Source: FACHB-T130 sp042747725 (lineage in GTDB: Bacteria > Cyanobacteriota > Cyanobacteriia > Cyanobacteriales > FACHB-T130). From it: a DNA stretch of 64,000 nt. The notes beneath the pieces are model-generated. The model was not told the origin of the DNA. It saw only the letters and a list, made by a program, of their open reading frames with translations, and ran no database searches. The DNA is taken from the NCBI RefSeq assembly GCF_042747725.1, contig NZ_JBHZGO010000089.1, forward strand, positions 62,001 to 126,000, in the 5' to 3' direction. This document shows, piece by piece, positions 17,197 to 26,190 of this stretch; position 1 is the first letter of the stretch; each line of letters begins with the position of its first letter. The translations under genes were made by a program, and so were the position numbers.

Positions 17197-18483
17197 ATGA
17201 CACTCGTACACGTTGTCGGAATTGGCTTGGATGGCGCAGATGGGCTGAGTCATGCTGTGCGGGAGATTGTAGAGCAGGCGACGCTGTTAATTGGGAGCGA
17301 TCGCCATCTCTCCTATTTTCCCGATTGCCCCGCTCAACGGCTGATTTTGGGTGATTTCACAAAGGCAATTGAGGAAATTCGCTACCGCCTGTCTGCGGGT
17401 TCTGGCGGCATTGTCGTATTGGTGAGTGGCGATCCCCTCTTTTTTGGATTGGGACGGCTGTTGGTGGCACAACTACCCTCAGCAGAATTAACGTTTCATC
17501 CGCATCTGAGTTCGGTTCAGCTGGCTTTTAACCGGATTAAGGTTCCCTGGCAGGATGCTCGTGTCATCAGTGCCCACGGGCGATCGCTCGAAGAGTTAAC
17601 CCAAGCGCTGCAACAGGGGATTGAGAAGATTGCTGTATTAACAGATACTCAGAATACGCCGGACGCGATCGCTCGTCTATTACTCGCTTTAGATTTACCC
17701 AGCACTTATCAATTCTGGATTTGTGAAAATTTAGGCGGTACCGATGAGCGAGTTCGGTCTTTTCCCGCTGTAGGGAGACAATTAATTACGTCTCTACAAG
17801 AGCAAAATTTTGCTTCCTTGAATGTAGTTGTATTGCTACGCCAGTCTGATTCAGCGGGTAGGGGCGAGGAAACCCCACCGCTACAGGATTTGGAGGCGCT
17901 GCCGATGCTGGGAGTCCCGGATCGGAGTTTCTTGAGTTTTAGCGATCGCCCCGGCTTGATGACGAAGCGGGAAGTGCGGATTCTCGTACTAGGAGAATTG
18001 GCGCTACAGCCAGGACAAATTATTTGGGATATTGGGGCAGGTACCGGCTCAGTTTCGATTGAAATTGCCCGTTTATTCCCCACTTCTCGCGTGTATGCGA
18101 TTGAGAAAACCTCTGCTGGCACCACGTTAATTCAGCAGAACTGCGATCGCTTCCAGGTAGAAAATGTGATTTCCATTCATGGCAGCGCCCCAGAAGCTTT
18201 GTACAATCTCCCCGCACCCAACCGCATCTTTATTGGCGGTAGCGGCGGCAATTTAACTGAAATTCTCGATACCTGCCATTCCCATTTAACCGCTTCAGGG
18301 CGCTTGGTACTAGCACTCGCCACCCTGGAACATCTGAATCAGGCTTTGGGTTGGTTATCGCGTCAGCAATGGGATTATCAGTTGTTGCAAGTGCAGCTAT
18401 CGCGTTCTGTGCCGGTAGGACCGCTGACTCGGTTTTCTCCGCTCAATCCCGTCACGATTCTGGCAGCAAATCGCTCATCTTAA
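17197..18483 (+). CDS. cobL: Precorrin-6Y C5,15-methyltransferase (decarboxylating), CbiE-CbiT fusion
   Basis: This 428-residue bifunctional enzyme methylates C5 and C15 and decarboxylates the C12 acetate in corrin synthesis. The CbiE half (about 1-205) has VVGIGLDGADGLS, VLVSGDPLFFGLG and SSVQLAFNRI. The CbiT half (about 235-428) has RPGLMTKREVR and the SAM-binding IWDIGAGTGSVSIEIA, plus IFIGGSGGNL. It follows cobH and ends with a 4-bp convergent overlap with the CPBP protease gene. Confidence 0.95.
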   Translation: MTLVHVVGIGLDGADGLSHAVREIVEQATLLIGSDRHLSYFPDCPAQRLILGDFTKAIEEIRYRLSAGSGGIVVLVSGDPLFFGLGRLLVAQLPSAELTFHPHLSSVQLAFNRIKVPWQDARVISAHGRSLEELTQALQQGIEKIAVLTDTQNTPDAIARLLLALDLPSTYQFWICENLGGTDERVRSFPAVGRQLITSLQEQNFASLNVVVLLRQSDSAGRGEETPPLQDLEALPMLGVPDRSFLSFSDRPGLMTKREVRILVLGELALQPGQIIWDIGAGTGSVSIEIARLFPTSRVYAIEKTSAGTTLIQQNCDRFQVENVISIHGSAPEALYNLPAPNRIFIGGSGGNLTEILDTCHSHLTASGRLVLALATLEHLNQALGWLSRQQWDYQLLQVQLSRSVPVGPLTRFSPLNPVTILAANRSS

Positions 18484-19361
18484 AGATAAAGTTGCCAGAT
18501 TAAAATCCCAGTTCCCAGTAGACAAAGAATTCCCGCCGCACCCGCGAGAGGCTTTTCTCCCAAACCAGTCACCCACGCGGGAACAATGCCGGTATAGCAA
18601 ATCACTCTCGTAGTATCCAGACTGGCGATCGCCCAAATCCATCCGGCGTGAAGTCCCCACGCCAAGCCTAGATTCCCATCATCACAGACACGAGCCAGCA
18701 CTAATACCATCCCCATCAGCCATAATCCTGGCAGCTGAGGCAATGTTTCCTGCTGTTCCCAAACCAAATGAAGCAGCGCAAAAATTAAGCTAGAAACTGC
18801 CGCCGCCACCCAAGCTGAATAATCTTGCTGGAGTTCAGTAAGCAGAAATCCCCGAAAAATTAACTCTTCAATTCCACTAATCAATAATCCCAATAACAAT
18901 GTCGGTAGTAAGATAGATCCGACTACCGACCCAAGATTTTGCGGCGGGTTCTGTGTATCTGCAATGAAGCGATTCTCTTCAGGTTGCCACTCGATCCAGC
19001 CCAAGGCTTTTTGAATGCCAAACACCACTAGCAGACTTAGCACCCCTAAAGCGAAGCCTTGTCCTAGTGAAATTAATATTGAAGCTTCCCAGTCCAACCC
19101 ATAATCTGAAAAAAAAGCCCCCTCCACCCAAGCGGCACCCCACACAATCACAGGGGCAATTAAATAGAGCGAAGCTAATAAAGGTAGCTTTTGCTCTACA
19201 GCCAATGGGTTAGGGGGTCGCCATTTCAGCACGGCTGCCAAAGGAATCGCAACTGGCAACCAAAGAACTAGCCAGACCATGAAAAAAGCGATCGCTTTCA
19301 ACACAGCAGGAGTTTGTGCAAGTGATGCCAGCCACCAATCGGCTCGATCAAAAATAGGCAT
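18480..19361 (-). CDS. CPBP family intramembrane glutamic endopeptidase
   Basis: This 293-residue membrane protein has about eight hydrophobic segments and the Abi/CAAX-protease motifs: EELIFRGFLL (the EExxxR motif, about residues 165-175), FALLHLVWE (FxxxH) and a late WGLHAGW. These residues build the active site of Rce1-like proteases. The substrate is unknown; cyanobacterial members are often constitutive, unlinked genes. Its 3' end overlaps cobL by 4 bp on the opposite strand. Confidence 0.9.
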   Translation of the reverse strand: MPIFDRADWWLASLAQTPAVLKAIAFFMVWLVLWLPVAIPLAAVLKWRPPNPLAVEQKLPLLASLYLIAPVIVWGAAWVEGAFFSDYGLDWEASILISLGQGFALGVLSLLVVFGIQKALGWIEWQPEENRFIADTQNPPQNLGSVVGSILLPTLLLGLLISGIEELIFRGFLLTELQQDYSAWVAAAVSSLIFALLHLVWEQQETLPQLPGLWLMGMVLVLARVCDDGNLGLAWGLHAGWIWAIASLDTTRVICYTGIVPAWVTGLGEKPLAGAAGILCLLGTGILIWQLYL

Positions 19362-19587
19362 TCTTAAAGACAGCTTTCATTGGCCCCAGCGTAACACCTC
19401 AAGTTTGTGAAAAAACTGTCTTATGTACCGCTGGGGGTAAGCATGAACCCCCGCAGCTTTTATGTCCAGTCCACAAAAGATGTATCCGCTTTCCCTAAGA
19501 TGCTCCCTGGAAAGGAGAGGCAGTTGATTCTTTCAAATTGCCTGATGAATTTGTTAGAAGCAACGCCATATCAGAAAGCATTACCGC

Positions 19588-20019
19588 CTATGATGCAGTC
19601 GCCACCTCACTTTTGGTTTCATCACTGGTATCGTCGGCTGTCTTACTTTTATCGCCATCCACCTGAATTAGGTGAATATGCTTGTAACCCAGCTTAATTT
19701 CAAACTCATCACCAGACTTTAATCCCATTGCCTCAGTGTAAGTTGCACCAATAACAATTTGACCATTTTTGTGTACGCTTACACGATAGGTTGGCTCTCG
19801 ACCCCGACCATCTTTTGTTCCTTCTGGATCGAGGGGAACACCTTTAGCGCCTAAAACTGCGTCATAAAAGTCTGTTAAGTTGACGCGCGTCTGGCTGTTC
19901 TTTGTCACGGTGTAATAGCCACAGCGTTTTGCTGTTTCTCGCCGTGGTAAGTGTGAAAGCTCTTTTACTTTTTGAAGCAGTGCTTTCCCTGTCAATGGAG
20001 CTGTTGCGGTTTCACTCAT
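19588..20019 (-). CDS. cyAbrB-type transcriptional regulator
   Basis: This is a cyanobacterial AbrB-like DNA-binding regulator; such proteins act with NtcA on carbon-nitrogen balance. It shows PLTGKALLQKVKELSHLPRRE, AKRCGYYT, FYDAVLGAKG and the C-terminal swapped-hairpin AbrB domain (VSVHKNGQIVIGATYTEAMG, GDEFEIKLGYKHIHL). Unlike Bacillus AbrB, the DNA-binding domain is C-terminal. I chose the ATG at 20017-20019 (MSETATAP), because the eight codons before it in frame do not look like the family. It is monocistronic. Confidence 0.9.
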   Translation of the reverse strand: MSETATAPLTGKALLQKVKELSHLPRRETAKRCGYYTVTKNSQTRVNLTDFYDAVLGAKGVPLDPEGTKDGRGREPTYRVSVHKNGQIVIGATYTEAMGLKSGDEFEIKLGYKHIHLIQVDGDKSKTADDTSDETKSEVATAS

Positions 20020-20043
20020 CGCTATATGCAAAATACACTTCAA

Positions 20044-20471
20044 TCTACAGTATAGTAAAGAGAGTCTTATGCCAATATTTGGCTGACTAAAAAAAATATA
20101 TCGTTAAATCACTCAACTTTGACAAGGATATTTACAAGGGTCGCCCTTAAATTCTTGGATTTCAGCAAAATTGCGTAATTCGGTAAAAGTTGAGGTTCTT
20201 ACTACCAGATAGCAGACCGTTAAAGGAGCGATTAGAGAGTAGAGACTAGAGATTGTGTAAAGTTTAAAGTATAAAGTGTAAAGTATCTGCTTCTAAAAAT
20301 CTATCTTTTGGAGGGTAAGGCAGGAGATATCTCTGTTTTGTCCTTCTAGCCTTGGGCATCCAAAAATCAGCCATACTCCCAAGTCAAGTCATTTCAAACA
20401 AAGCTGGGTTTGTCTACAGATCCCCAATTCAGCTTTAGACTAGAAGTTAAGAGAATGAAGAGCTTTAAAGC
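20044..20471. other. Intergenic region between cyAbrB and sdhB
   Basis: This 428-bp region has no coding frame of note. It holds the divergent promoters of cyAbrB and sdhB, which could not be placed precisely, and the short tandem repeat described separately at 20255-20286. No riboswitch or RNA gene was recognised. Confidence 0.5.
20255..20286. repeat. Heptanucleotide tandem repeat (STRR)
   Basis: Four and a half units of GTNTAAA (GTGTAAA, GTTTAAA, GTATAAA, GTGTAAA, GTAT) stand head to tail. Short tandemly repeated heptamers are a known feature of filamentous cyanobacterial genomes. Confidence 0.8.
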
Positions 20472-21491
20472 ATGCAAGTCCTTTTTAAGGTCATCCGGCA
20501 GGAGCAAAATTACTCCCCTGTAGTGCAGACTTACACGCTGGATGTCGATCCTGGCAACACGATTCTGGATTGCCTAAATCTTATTAAGTGGGAGCAGGAT
20601 GGAAGTTTAGCTTTTCGCAAGAATTGTCGCAACACAATTTGCGGCAGTTGTGGAATGCGAATCAACGGTCGTTCCGCTTTGGCTTGTAAGGAAAATGTCG
20701 GCAGTGAAGTACAAAGGCTGCAACAGATAGCAGCGAGTGCCAGCCCTTCAGATCCCCGGCAAAAATTCTTAGATGCTATCCCAGAAATTACTATCGCACC
20801 AATGGGCAATATGCCGGTCATTAAAGATTTGGTGGTGGATATGCGGAGTTTTTGGGATCATCTTGAAGCAGTTGAACCCTATGTGAGTACGGGTGCAAGT
20901 GGCGTACCGGAACGAGAGTTTTTGCAAACACCCGAAGAACGCGATCGCCTTAATCAAACAGGCAATTGTATACTGTGCGGTGCCTGCTATTCTGAATGCA
21001 ACGCCCGTGAGGTCAATTCGGATTTTGTGGGTCCCCACGCCCTTGCAAAGGCTTATCGAATGGTAGCGGATTCTCGTGACGCCGACATAGAATCCCGTTT
21101 GGAAAATTACAACGAAGGAACCAAGGGCGTCTGGGGTTGCACCCGCTGTTTTATGTGCAATACGGTTTGTCCGATGGATGTGGCACCAATGGATCAAATC
21201 GGCAAAATTAAACAGCAAATTCTCGACCGTAAGGACGATCAAGCCAGTCGCTCAATCCGTCACCGGAAAGTATTAATTGATCTGGTGAAGGAAGGAGGTT
21301 GGATTGATGAACGTCGGTTTGGTTTGCAAGTAGTGGGGAATTCTTTTCGAGACATCAAGGGGATGATTAGCCTAGGACCACTCGGATTCAGAATGCTGGT
21401 TCGGGGTAAGTTTCCTTTGGGGTTTGAGCCGTCTGCTGGGGCTGAGGTAGTGCGATCGCTGATTGAATCTGTCCAAAGCCTTGAATCTTAA
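20472..21491 (+). CDS. sdhB: Succinate dehydrogenase/fumarate reductase iron-sulfur subunit
   Basis: This 339-residue protein passes electrons from succinate oxidation to the quinone pool at the thylakoid or plasma membrane. The N-terminal ferredoxin domain has the 2Fe-2S ligands Cys52, Cys57, Cys60 and Cys72 (CRNTICGSCGMRINGRSALAC is the region, residues 52-72). Two further clusters are in CILCGACYSEC and CTRCFMCNTVCP. About 90 extra C-terminal residues compared with enteric SdhB are usual in cyanobacteria. No sdhA or membrane anchor is adjacent. Confidence 0.93.
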   Translation: MQVLFKVIRQEQNYSPVVQTYTLDVDPGNTILDCLNLIKWEQDGSLAFRKNCRNTICGSCGMRINGRSALACKENVGSEVQRLQQIAASASPSDPRQKFLDAIPEITIAPMGNMPVIKDLVVDMRSFWDHLEAVEPYVSTGASGVPEREFLQTPEERDRLNQTGNCILCGACYSECNAREVNSDFVGPHALAKAYRMVADSRDADIESRLENYNEGTKGVWGCTRCFMCNTVCPMDVAPMDQIGKIKQQILDRKDDQASRSIRHRKVLIDLVKEGGWIDERRFGLQVVGNSFRDIKGMISLGPLGFRMLVRGKFPLGFEPSAGAEVVRSLIESVQSLES

Positions 21492-21522
21492 CTCATATTG
21501 AATCACGATTGAAGTAAAAGCA

Positions 21523-21726
21523 ATGAATCCTGAAACAACTTCTTCCCCAGAACAATCACCCACAGAAACACCCGCAGAAAATTATAATCAACCAGAACCT
21601 GCTTTTGGCTGGACACCCTACGCCGAGCAAATCAACGGACGATTTGCGATGGTGGGGTTTGTGGCTTTATTAGTGCTAGAATTTTTCACCCATCAGGATT
21701 TTTTTACCTGGCTGGGTTGGCGCTAA
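21523..21726 (+). CDS. hli: High light-inducible protein (Hlip/Scp)
   Basis: This 67-residue protein has a disordered acidic N-terminus and one transmembrane helix. The helix carries the chlorophyll-binding motif AEQINGRFAMVGF, the conserved ExxNGRxAMxG of the CAB/ELIP family. Such proteins dimerise in thylakoids, bind chlorophyll and carotenoids, and protect photosystem assembly intermediates under high light. It lies 31 bp after sdhB on the same strand and is followed by a hairpin. Confidence 0.93.
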   Translation: MNPETTSSPEQSPTETPAENYNQPEPAFGWTPYAEQINGRFAMVGFVALLVLEFFTHQDFFTWLGWR

Positions 21727-21806
21727 TTCGCACACAGAAGCGTGGAATTGTTAACCTTCAATTCCATGCGTAGGAGCTTTTTCTGTGCCATGCCCCTACT
21801 CTGCAT

Positions 21807-21849
21807 CCAGATTCTCGTTTTTAGGCTGATCCTGAGAACGAGAATCTGG
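21807..21849. terminator. Bidirectional hairpin between hli and the ArsA-type gene
   Basis: Perfect 13-bp arms CCAGATTCTCGTT (21807-21819) and complement (21837-21849) enclose a 17-base loop. It sits between two convergent genes and probably ends transcription from both sides, although uridine tracts are weak. Confidence 0.55.
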
Positions 21850-21883
21850 AGGCGCTACCTTGATATCTACCCTAATTGACTAG

Positions 21884-23071
21884 CTAAACCTGAACCGGAG
21901 TGGTAAACCGGATTTTAAGATAGTCATCCTCCATCTTTGCTCCATCTGGTTGCAGCGCTGCCAATGCTTGTGGTAACACCAAATTGCGGCGGTGATTGCC
22001 TATCGTAATATTTAATTCATCGCCGGTTTTACTCAGTTGGATATTATCTTTGGCAATACCGGGCAAGTAAAGTTCTAAGCTGTACTGATTTTGGTCTTGC
22101 ACAACTCTCAGAGTTGTTTCCTTGTAATATATCTGAGTCGGATCTTCATCTTTATAGAGCGTTTCCTTTAGCCGTTCTAAGGCATCCAACCCACACATTT
22201 CTTCTGAGTAAAGCGGAACTTCCTTGACTGGTAAGGGATGGAAGTTTGCGTGAATTTCCTGCCGATATTGCTGCTGGCTTTCTTTCCAACGTTGAAAGAA
22301 AGGGTCGGTCACTTGGTCGGGAATAATCCGATTTGCCACCACTAAATCCGTAGCAACGTTGTATAAACTTAAATAAGCATGAGCGCGGAGAGACTCTTTA
22401 ATCACCATTTTTTCGGGATTGGTGACGAGGCGCACCGAAGTTTGGGTATTGTCAGTTAATACTTTTTCTAGAGCTTCAATCTGCTCGTAGAATTCATAGG
22501 GAGCGTCCATTACCTCTTTATCGGGCAAGGAAAAACCGGCAATCGGTCTGAAGATCGGTTCAACTAGAGGTCTGAGCGCCGCTGATATGCCCTGTAACGG
22601 CTTGTAAAAACGTCTCATATACCAGCCGCCGACTTCCGGTAAGCTGAGCAATCTGAGCGCCGTGCCCGTGGGAGCTGAATCAATAATTAAAACGTCAAAC
22701 TCGCCTTCATCGTAGTGGCGCTTCATGCGTACCAGACCGAAAATCTCATCCATGCCTGGTAAAATTGCCAATTCTTCCGCTTGCACGCCTTCCAAGCCTC
22801 TTGCCTGCAAAACTTGGGTAATGTAACGCTTGACTGCGCCCCAGTTGTCTTCCAATTCCATCAGAGCGTCTAATTCAGCACCCCACAAGTTTGGGCGAAC
22901 CAGTCGCGGAACGTGCCCCAGTTCTAAGTCAAAACTGTCGGCGAGAGAGTGAGCGGGATCGGTACTTAAAACGAGGGTTTTATAACCGAGTTCGGCACAC
23001 CGCAAGCCAGTAGCGGCGGCTACAGAAGTTTTGCCAACGCCACCCTTGCCGGTCATCAAAATTACGCGCAT
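21884..23071 (-). CDS. ArsA/Get3-family ATPase with C-terminal Hsp20-like domain
   Basis: This 395-residue protein has a deviant Walker A P-loop GKGGVGKTS (residues 8-16), STDPAHSLADSFD, DSAPTGTALRLLSLP and TNPEKMVIKES. These place it with TRC40/Get3 and ArsA ATPases. The last 85 residues (LELYLPGIAKDNIQLSK, LNITIGNHRRNL) form an alpha-crystallin-like fold, the ArsA-HSP20 fusion seen in photosynthetic organisms. No arsenical genes are nearby, so tail-anchored protein targeting or a chaperone role is likelier than arsenite export. Confidence 0.9.
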   Translation of the reverse strand: MRVILMTGKGGVGKTSVAAATGLRCAELGYKTLVLSTDPAHSLADSFDLELGHVPRLVRPNLWGAELDALMELEDNWGAVKRYITQVLQARGLEGVQAEELAILPGMDEIFGLVRMKRHYDEGEFDVLIIDSAPTGTALRLLSLPEVGGWYMRRFYKPLQGISAALRPLVEPIFRPIAGFSLPDKEVMDAPYEFYEQIEALEKVLTDNTQTSVRLVTNPEKMVIKESLRAHAYLSLYNVATDLVVANRIIPDQVTDPFFQRWKESQQQYRQEIHANFHPLPVKEVPLYSEEMCGLDALERLKETLYKDEDPTQIYYKETTLRVVQDQNQYSLELYLPGIAKDNIQLSKTGDELNITIGNHRRNLVLPQALAALQPDGAKMEDDYLKIRFTTPVQV

Positions 23072-23104
23072 GAATGCTTTTTTCCTATCTGAGAATTGTT
23101 TACG

Positions 23105-23506
23105 TTACTTATTATTTTTTCCCTGTTTTAAGGGTAACAAATGTTGTTTCAACACATCGAAACGCGAACATTTCCAGTAATCGATATGGGAAGCAATCAT
23201 TCCATCAGTGTTGAGTCGTAACTCGCTCCAGCCGGGGATGGCGATGCGAGGTTTCCACGGCAGAGGGGTATTCCAGCTCAAAGTCCACTCAAGTTGAATT
23301 GTGTCTCCCGATTGGCGAATGTCATGTAAATCCATCTTGACGTTCATAAACCAGGTTTTGATAAAGCCAATCATGAGTTTGTAACGCTCAAGACCTTGAA
23401 ACTTGTTCAGCGGATCTTTGAAAAAGACATCTTCTGCATAGATGCTGTAGGTTTGGTTTTCTGGAAATCTTTGGTAGTCGTCTTTGAGGATTTGAATGAT
23501 GTCCAT
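23105..23506 (-). CDS. DUF2358 domain-containing protein
   Basis: This 133-residue protein looks like a SnoaL/NTF2-like fold protein of the DUF2358 family, found in cyanobacteria and plastids. Visible motifs are ILKDDYQRFPENQTYSIYAEDVFFKDPLN, FQGLERYKLMIGFI and DGMIASHIDYWKCSRFDVL. The function is not known. It lies 33 bp upstream of the ArsA-type gene and 24 bp downstream of the next gene, so these three probably form one transcription unit. Confidence 0.85.
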   Translation of the reverse strand: MDIIQILKDDYQRFPENQTYSIYAEDVFFKDPLNKFQGLERYKLMIGFIKTWFMNVKMDLHDIRQSGDTIQLEWTLSWNTPLPWKPRIAIPGWSELRLNTDGMIASHIDYWKCSRFDVLKQHLLPLKQGKNNK

Positions 23507-23530
23507 GAGACTTACGGGATTGACAACAAG

Positions 23531-24109
23531 CTACGGTTCGATTTCAGGCCAAAGGCGTTCTAACTGACGCCGCCATGCCGCCAGCACCTCCTCACGAGCC
23601 TCTGGAGGCAGATCCAGCTCGCCCATGAGACCTTCTTCGTAGAACCGATCGAGGGTTTGGAGTGTGGCTGTGAGGGATTGTCCTTGCTGTTTGGCAGCCA
23701 GGATAATTTGACTAATTCGACTTTCAACGAGCTGATTAAAGCAGTCCGATAAACCTGTCTGATGCAGAGAAATGAGTCGCGCGATCGCTCCTGAAAAATC
23801 CTCTACATTTAGAGTCTCAAGGTTGTGCTGAAATACACCCCATAGCACCCCTTGATTCAGGGCGTAACGAGTCTCCTGAGTGTCATCAAAGTTGGCTTCT
23901 AGCAGCTGTTCGACAAACGGTTGCGCTTCTTGAGCGGGTGCAATAGGTAAGAGAAGTCGCAGCCAAGAACCGTCATCGGAAAGCAGCACCAACAGACGCA
24001 TCTGAGTCGTTTCTACTTGCCACAAGCCGGGTGCGGTCGCTTCAATCGCTGTGGCAGCAAATAGTTCTGTAAGGGTTTTGGTAATGTCTTCAGGTTTCAT
24101 AATTTTCAA
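23531..24109 (-). CDS. Conserved cyanobacterial protein, possibly CesT/YbjN-like fold
   Basis: I do not recognise a named family with certainty. The 192-residue soluble, acidic protein has an N-terminal part (TLTELFAATAIEATAPGLWQ, MRLLVLLSDDGSWLRLLLPI) whose alternating pattern resembles YbjN or type III chaperone-like (CesT) folds. The C-terminal half is helical and ends EARLEEVLAAW-like AREEVLAAWRRQLERLWPE. There is no signal peptide or membrane segment. It is the first gene of the likely operon with DUF2358 and the ArsA-type ATPase. Confidence 0.6.
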   Translation of the reverse strand: MKIMKPEDITKTLTELFAATAIEATAPGLWQVETTQMRLLVLLSDDGSWLRLLLPIAPAQEAQPFVEQLLEANFDDTQETRYALNQGVLWGVFQHNLETLNVEDFSGAIARLISLHQTGLSDCFNQLVESRISQIILAAKQQGQSLTATLQTLDRFYEEGLMGELDLPPEAREEVLAAWRRQLERLWPEIEP

Positions 24110-24137
24110 ATAATAAACCCCCGACCTGAGCCGGGGG
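24110..24137 (-). terminator. Rho-independent terminator of the DUF4912 gene
   Basis: On the minus strand CCCCCG, an 8-base loop and CGGGGG are followed by TTTATTATTTG. The hairpin (24118-24137) begins 64 bp after the DUF4912 stop codon, a typical stem plus T-rich tail. Confidence 0.7.
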
Positions 24138-24200
24138 AAACTTCAAAAGACAGAAGATTGAGGAAAGGAGGAATTCATTGATTCCTCATCCTTTATCTTT

Positions 24201-25469
24201 TCAAGAGAGCCATTCCTCGACAGCTTCTTCTTTGGTGTTGGTATTGCGCGATGGAGTTTCGCGGTTAAACTTCATGTGAATTGAGCGGGTTTGCTCGCCA
24301 TCAGTCGCCACCGCCATAATCGGGTAGTCAATCAGACCATCCTGGAAGGACATCTGGAAGCGGAAGGTGCCATCTGGATTCAGCTTGATGGGACGACCGC
24401 CAATTGTGACCGTAGCATCTGGCTCGGTGGCACCGTAAACAATCAGTTCAGCATCAGCAACCAACCAGAACTGGCGAGGACGCATCGGGACGGCGGAAGC
24501 CGAGAAGCCAGCTCCGGACATTCCCACACCAGACATGGTGAGACCAGATACGGTGGGAACTGCCCACATCCCAACGCCAGAGGGGAAGACGTAGGAACTA
24601 AGAGCTTGTTCGGCAAGGGACACTGACTGCATAGAACCGGGTACGTGCTGCATGGAGCCATACAGGGAACCGGCTACCCGTTGAGCTTCGACGGTCTGAG
24701 CCATGCCGAAGATTTCGTCGTAAATGGGGTTGCCACCTGCTACTACACTACCGTAGCTAGCCACTGCCATTTTCTTGGCAGGCGGAACCAGTTCTAGGAA
24801 AGTCTTGTCGCGCAGGTCTTCTTCCCAAGAAACGGTGATGAATTGGTCTTCAATCCAATCTGAGGGATAGACGGGAGGAACGCGGACGGGAGCGGAACGA
24901 GCTAAGACGAGCCAGCGACCATCGGCACAGCGGTAGCCGATATCTACAGCATAGTCGCGATCGCTCACGGGCATCGGCAAATACCATTCCCGCGCTAGCT
25001 CATCGCAAGGATATTCCTGAATGCTGTGAGGGCTTTGATATTCTAGATTAACGTCGGTGACATCGTAGAGCCGCAGCGCCAGTTGTTGTCCCCCCTGACG
25101 GCGCAACTCTTCTTTATGATCGTTGGGGATATCCCAGTAGGTGTATGCCCATTGTGGATCGCGGGGCATGAGGACAACGCGGCTTTCACCGTAGCCACCA
25201 GGAAGATCCCCTAGACCTTCGTCTACGGATGCCAGGGTTCCACCTGTACGATCTTCCTGACCCAGTTCAAATTTTGCTGCTTCCACTTCTTCTTGCGCCT
25301 CCACTATGCGAGTTGAACCGAGAGAAATCTTGGTGCGTTGGACTTCTTTAATTGCTGTTAGCAGTTGCTCTTTACGCATTCTGCTGTATCGAGAGATGCT
25401 GCATTCACTGGCAACTTTACGGAGTTGCCTCAATGTCATCTCTTCCAATGGTGGGCGTTCTTTTGCCAT
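24201..25469 (-). CDS. DUF4912 domain-containing protein with N-terminal SAP/Rho-N-like domain
   Basis: This 422-residue protein starts with a small helical domain (EEMTLRQLRKVASECSISRYSRMRKEQLLTAI is residues 9-40) like a Rho N-terminal or SAP nucleic-acid-binding motif. It then has the DUF4912 core (LMPRDPQWAYTYWDIP, ALRLYDVTD, EWYLPMP, YAVDIGYRCADGRWLVLARS). A low-complexity Gly/Ser/Met-rich linker is followed by a beta-rich tail (LIVYGATEPDATVTIGGRPI). The role is unknown; family members are widespread in cyanobacteria. It is monocistronic with a terminator downstream. Confidence 0.85.
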   Translation of the reverse strand: MAKERPPLEEMTLRQLRKVASECSISRYSRMRKEQLLTAIKEVQRTKISLGSTRIVEAQEEVEAAKFELGQEDRTGGTLASVDEGLGDLPGGYGESRVVLMPRDPQWAYTYWDIPNDHKEELRRQGGQQLALRLYDVTDVNLEYQSPHSIQEYPCDELAREWYLPMPVSDRDYAVDIGYRCADGRWLVLARSAPVRVPPVYPSDWIEDQFITVSWEEDLRDKTFLELVPPAKKMAVASYGSVVAGGNPIYDEIFGMAQTVEAQRVAGSLYGSMQHVPGSMQSVSLAEQALSSYVFPSGVGMWAVPTVSGLTMSGVGMSGAGFSASAVPMRPRQFWLVADAELIVYGATEPDATVTIGGRPIKLNPDGTFRFQMSFQDGLIDYPIMAVATDGEQTRSIHMKFNRETPSRNTNTKEEAVEEWLS

Positions 25470-26190
25470 AACAGATAGTCTCCGATAGTTTGGGCGGCAG
25501 TTAGATTACTTCTCTAGAGACTGACTAGCAAAGCAGCACAAAATGCTATTTCGCATCTCTTCTACTTCGGAAAGCTGTGCAATATCATCCCCTTCCTGAA
25601 ATCTGTAACGTCTCAATGGTTAGCTCCGGTCTTGAACGAGCTGGTGTCACCCTCGAATGGGGGCTGCTTTGGCGACGCCCAGAAGACTGACTGGCTTTCT
25701 TGGTTGGATTGAGAATCTAACTGAGCGCCCAGGATTTGAGAAATGTGCTGATTACAGCATTTCTTTGGGATCGGGGGATCGCTTTGTTAATATTCATGTT
25801 GCAGAAAAATGCCGGGTTAGGTCAAGGGGTGTTTCAGCCGATTATAGGTATATCTACGAAGTTATCAGGTGATTGGGGATCGTATTGTCATGATATCCTG
25901 ACATTTGAGGACGAATTGGGATCGCCCTAATTTGTCAATTTGTTGGAGGCGTTCCCATGCAAATTCACAATGTCAAAAAATCATGACAAAAGAAGCGGCA
26001 CCCATTCACTTTTTTGGGGCAATATTTAAAATCTCTCCTTGCCCCAATTATCAGAGGCAAAGGGAGATCGGTCTGATTCCTAAGCTCTTCTGGGTTGGGT
26101 GTGCTTTCTTCAGAGGCTCAACCTCCTCTAATAGGCAAGAAAGCTTACTAATGAGGCACAAAGGAGAACTCCTGTATTGGCGTTCTAGGA
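25470..26190. other. 720-bp intergenic region without recognised genes
   Basis: Two short open frames (25657-25872 and 25905-26204 on the plus strand) have no recognisable similarity and overlap each other's neighbourhood. The sequence contains the promoter side of the DUF4912 gene near 25480-25560. No RNA gene, hairpin or mobile element was recognised. It could be a decayed gene region. Confidence 0.4.

Noticed and set aside
19407..19697. 96-codon plus-strand frame next to cyAbrB
   Set aside because: It overlaps the 3' end of the well-supported cyAbrB gene in antisense and has no recognisable protein features.
21884..23071. Arsenite efflux ATPase
   Set aside because: Single ATPase domain, Hsp20-like tail and absence of other ars genes favour a Get3/TRC40-type role.
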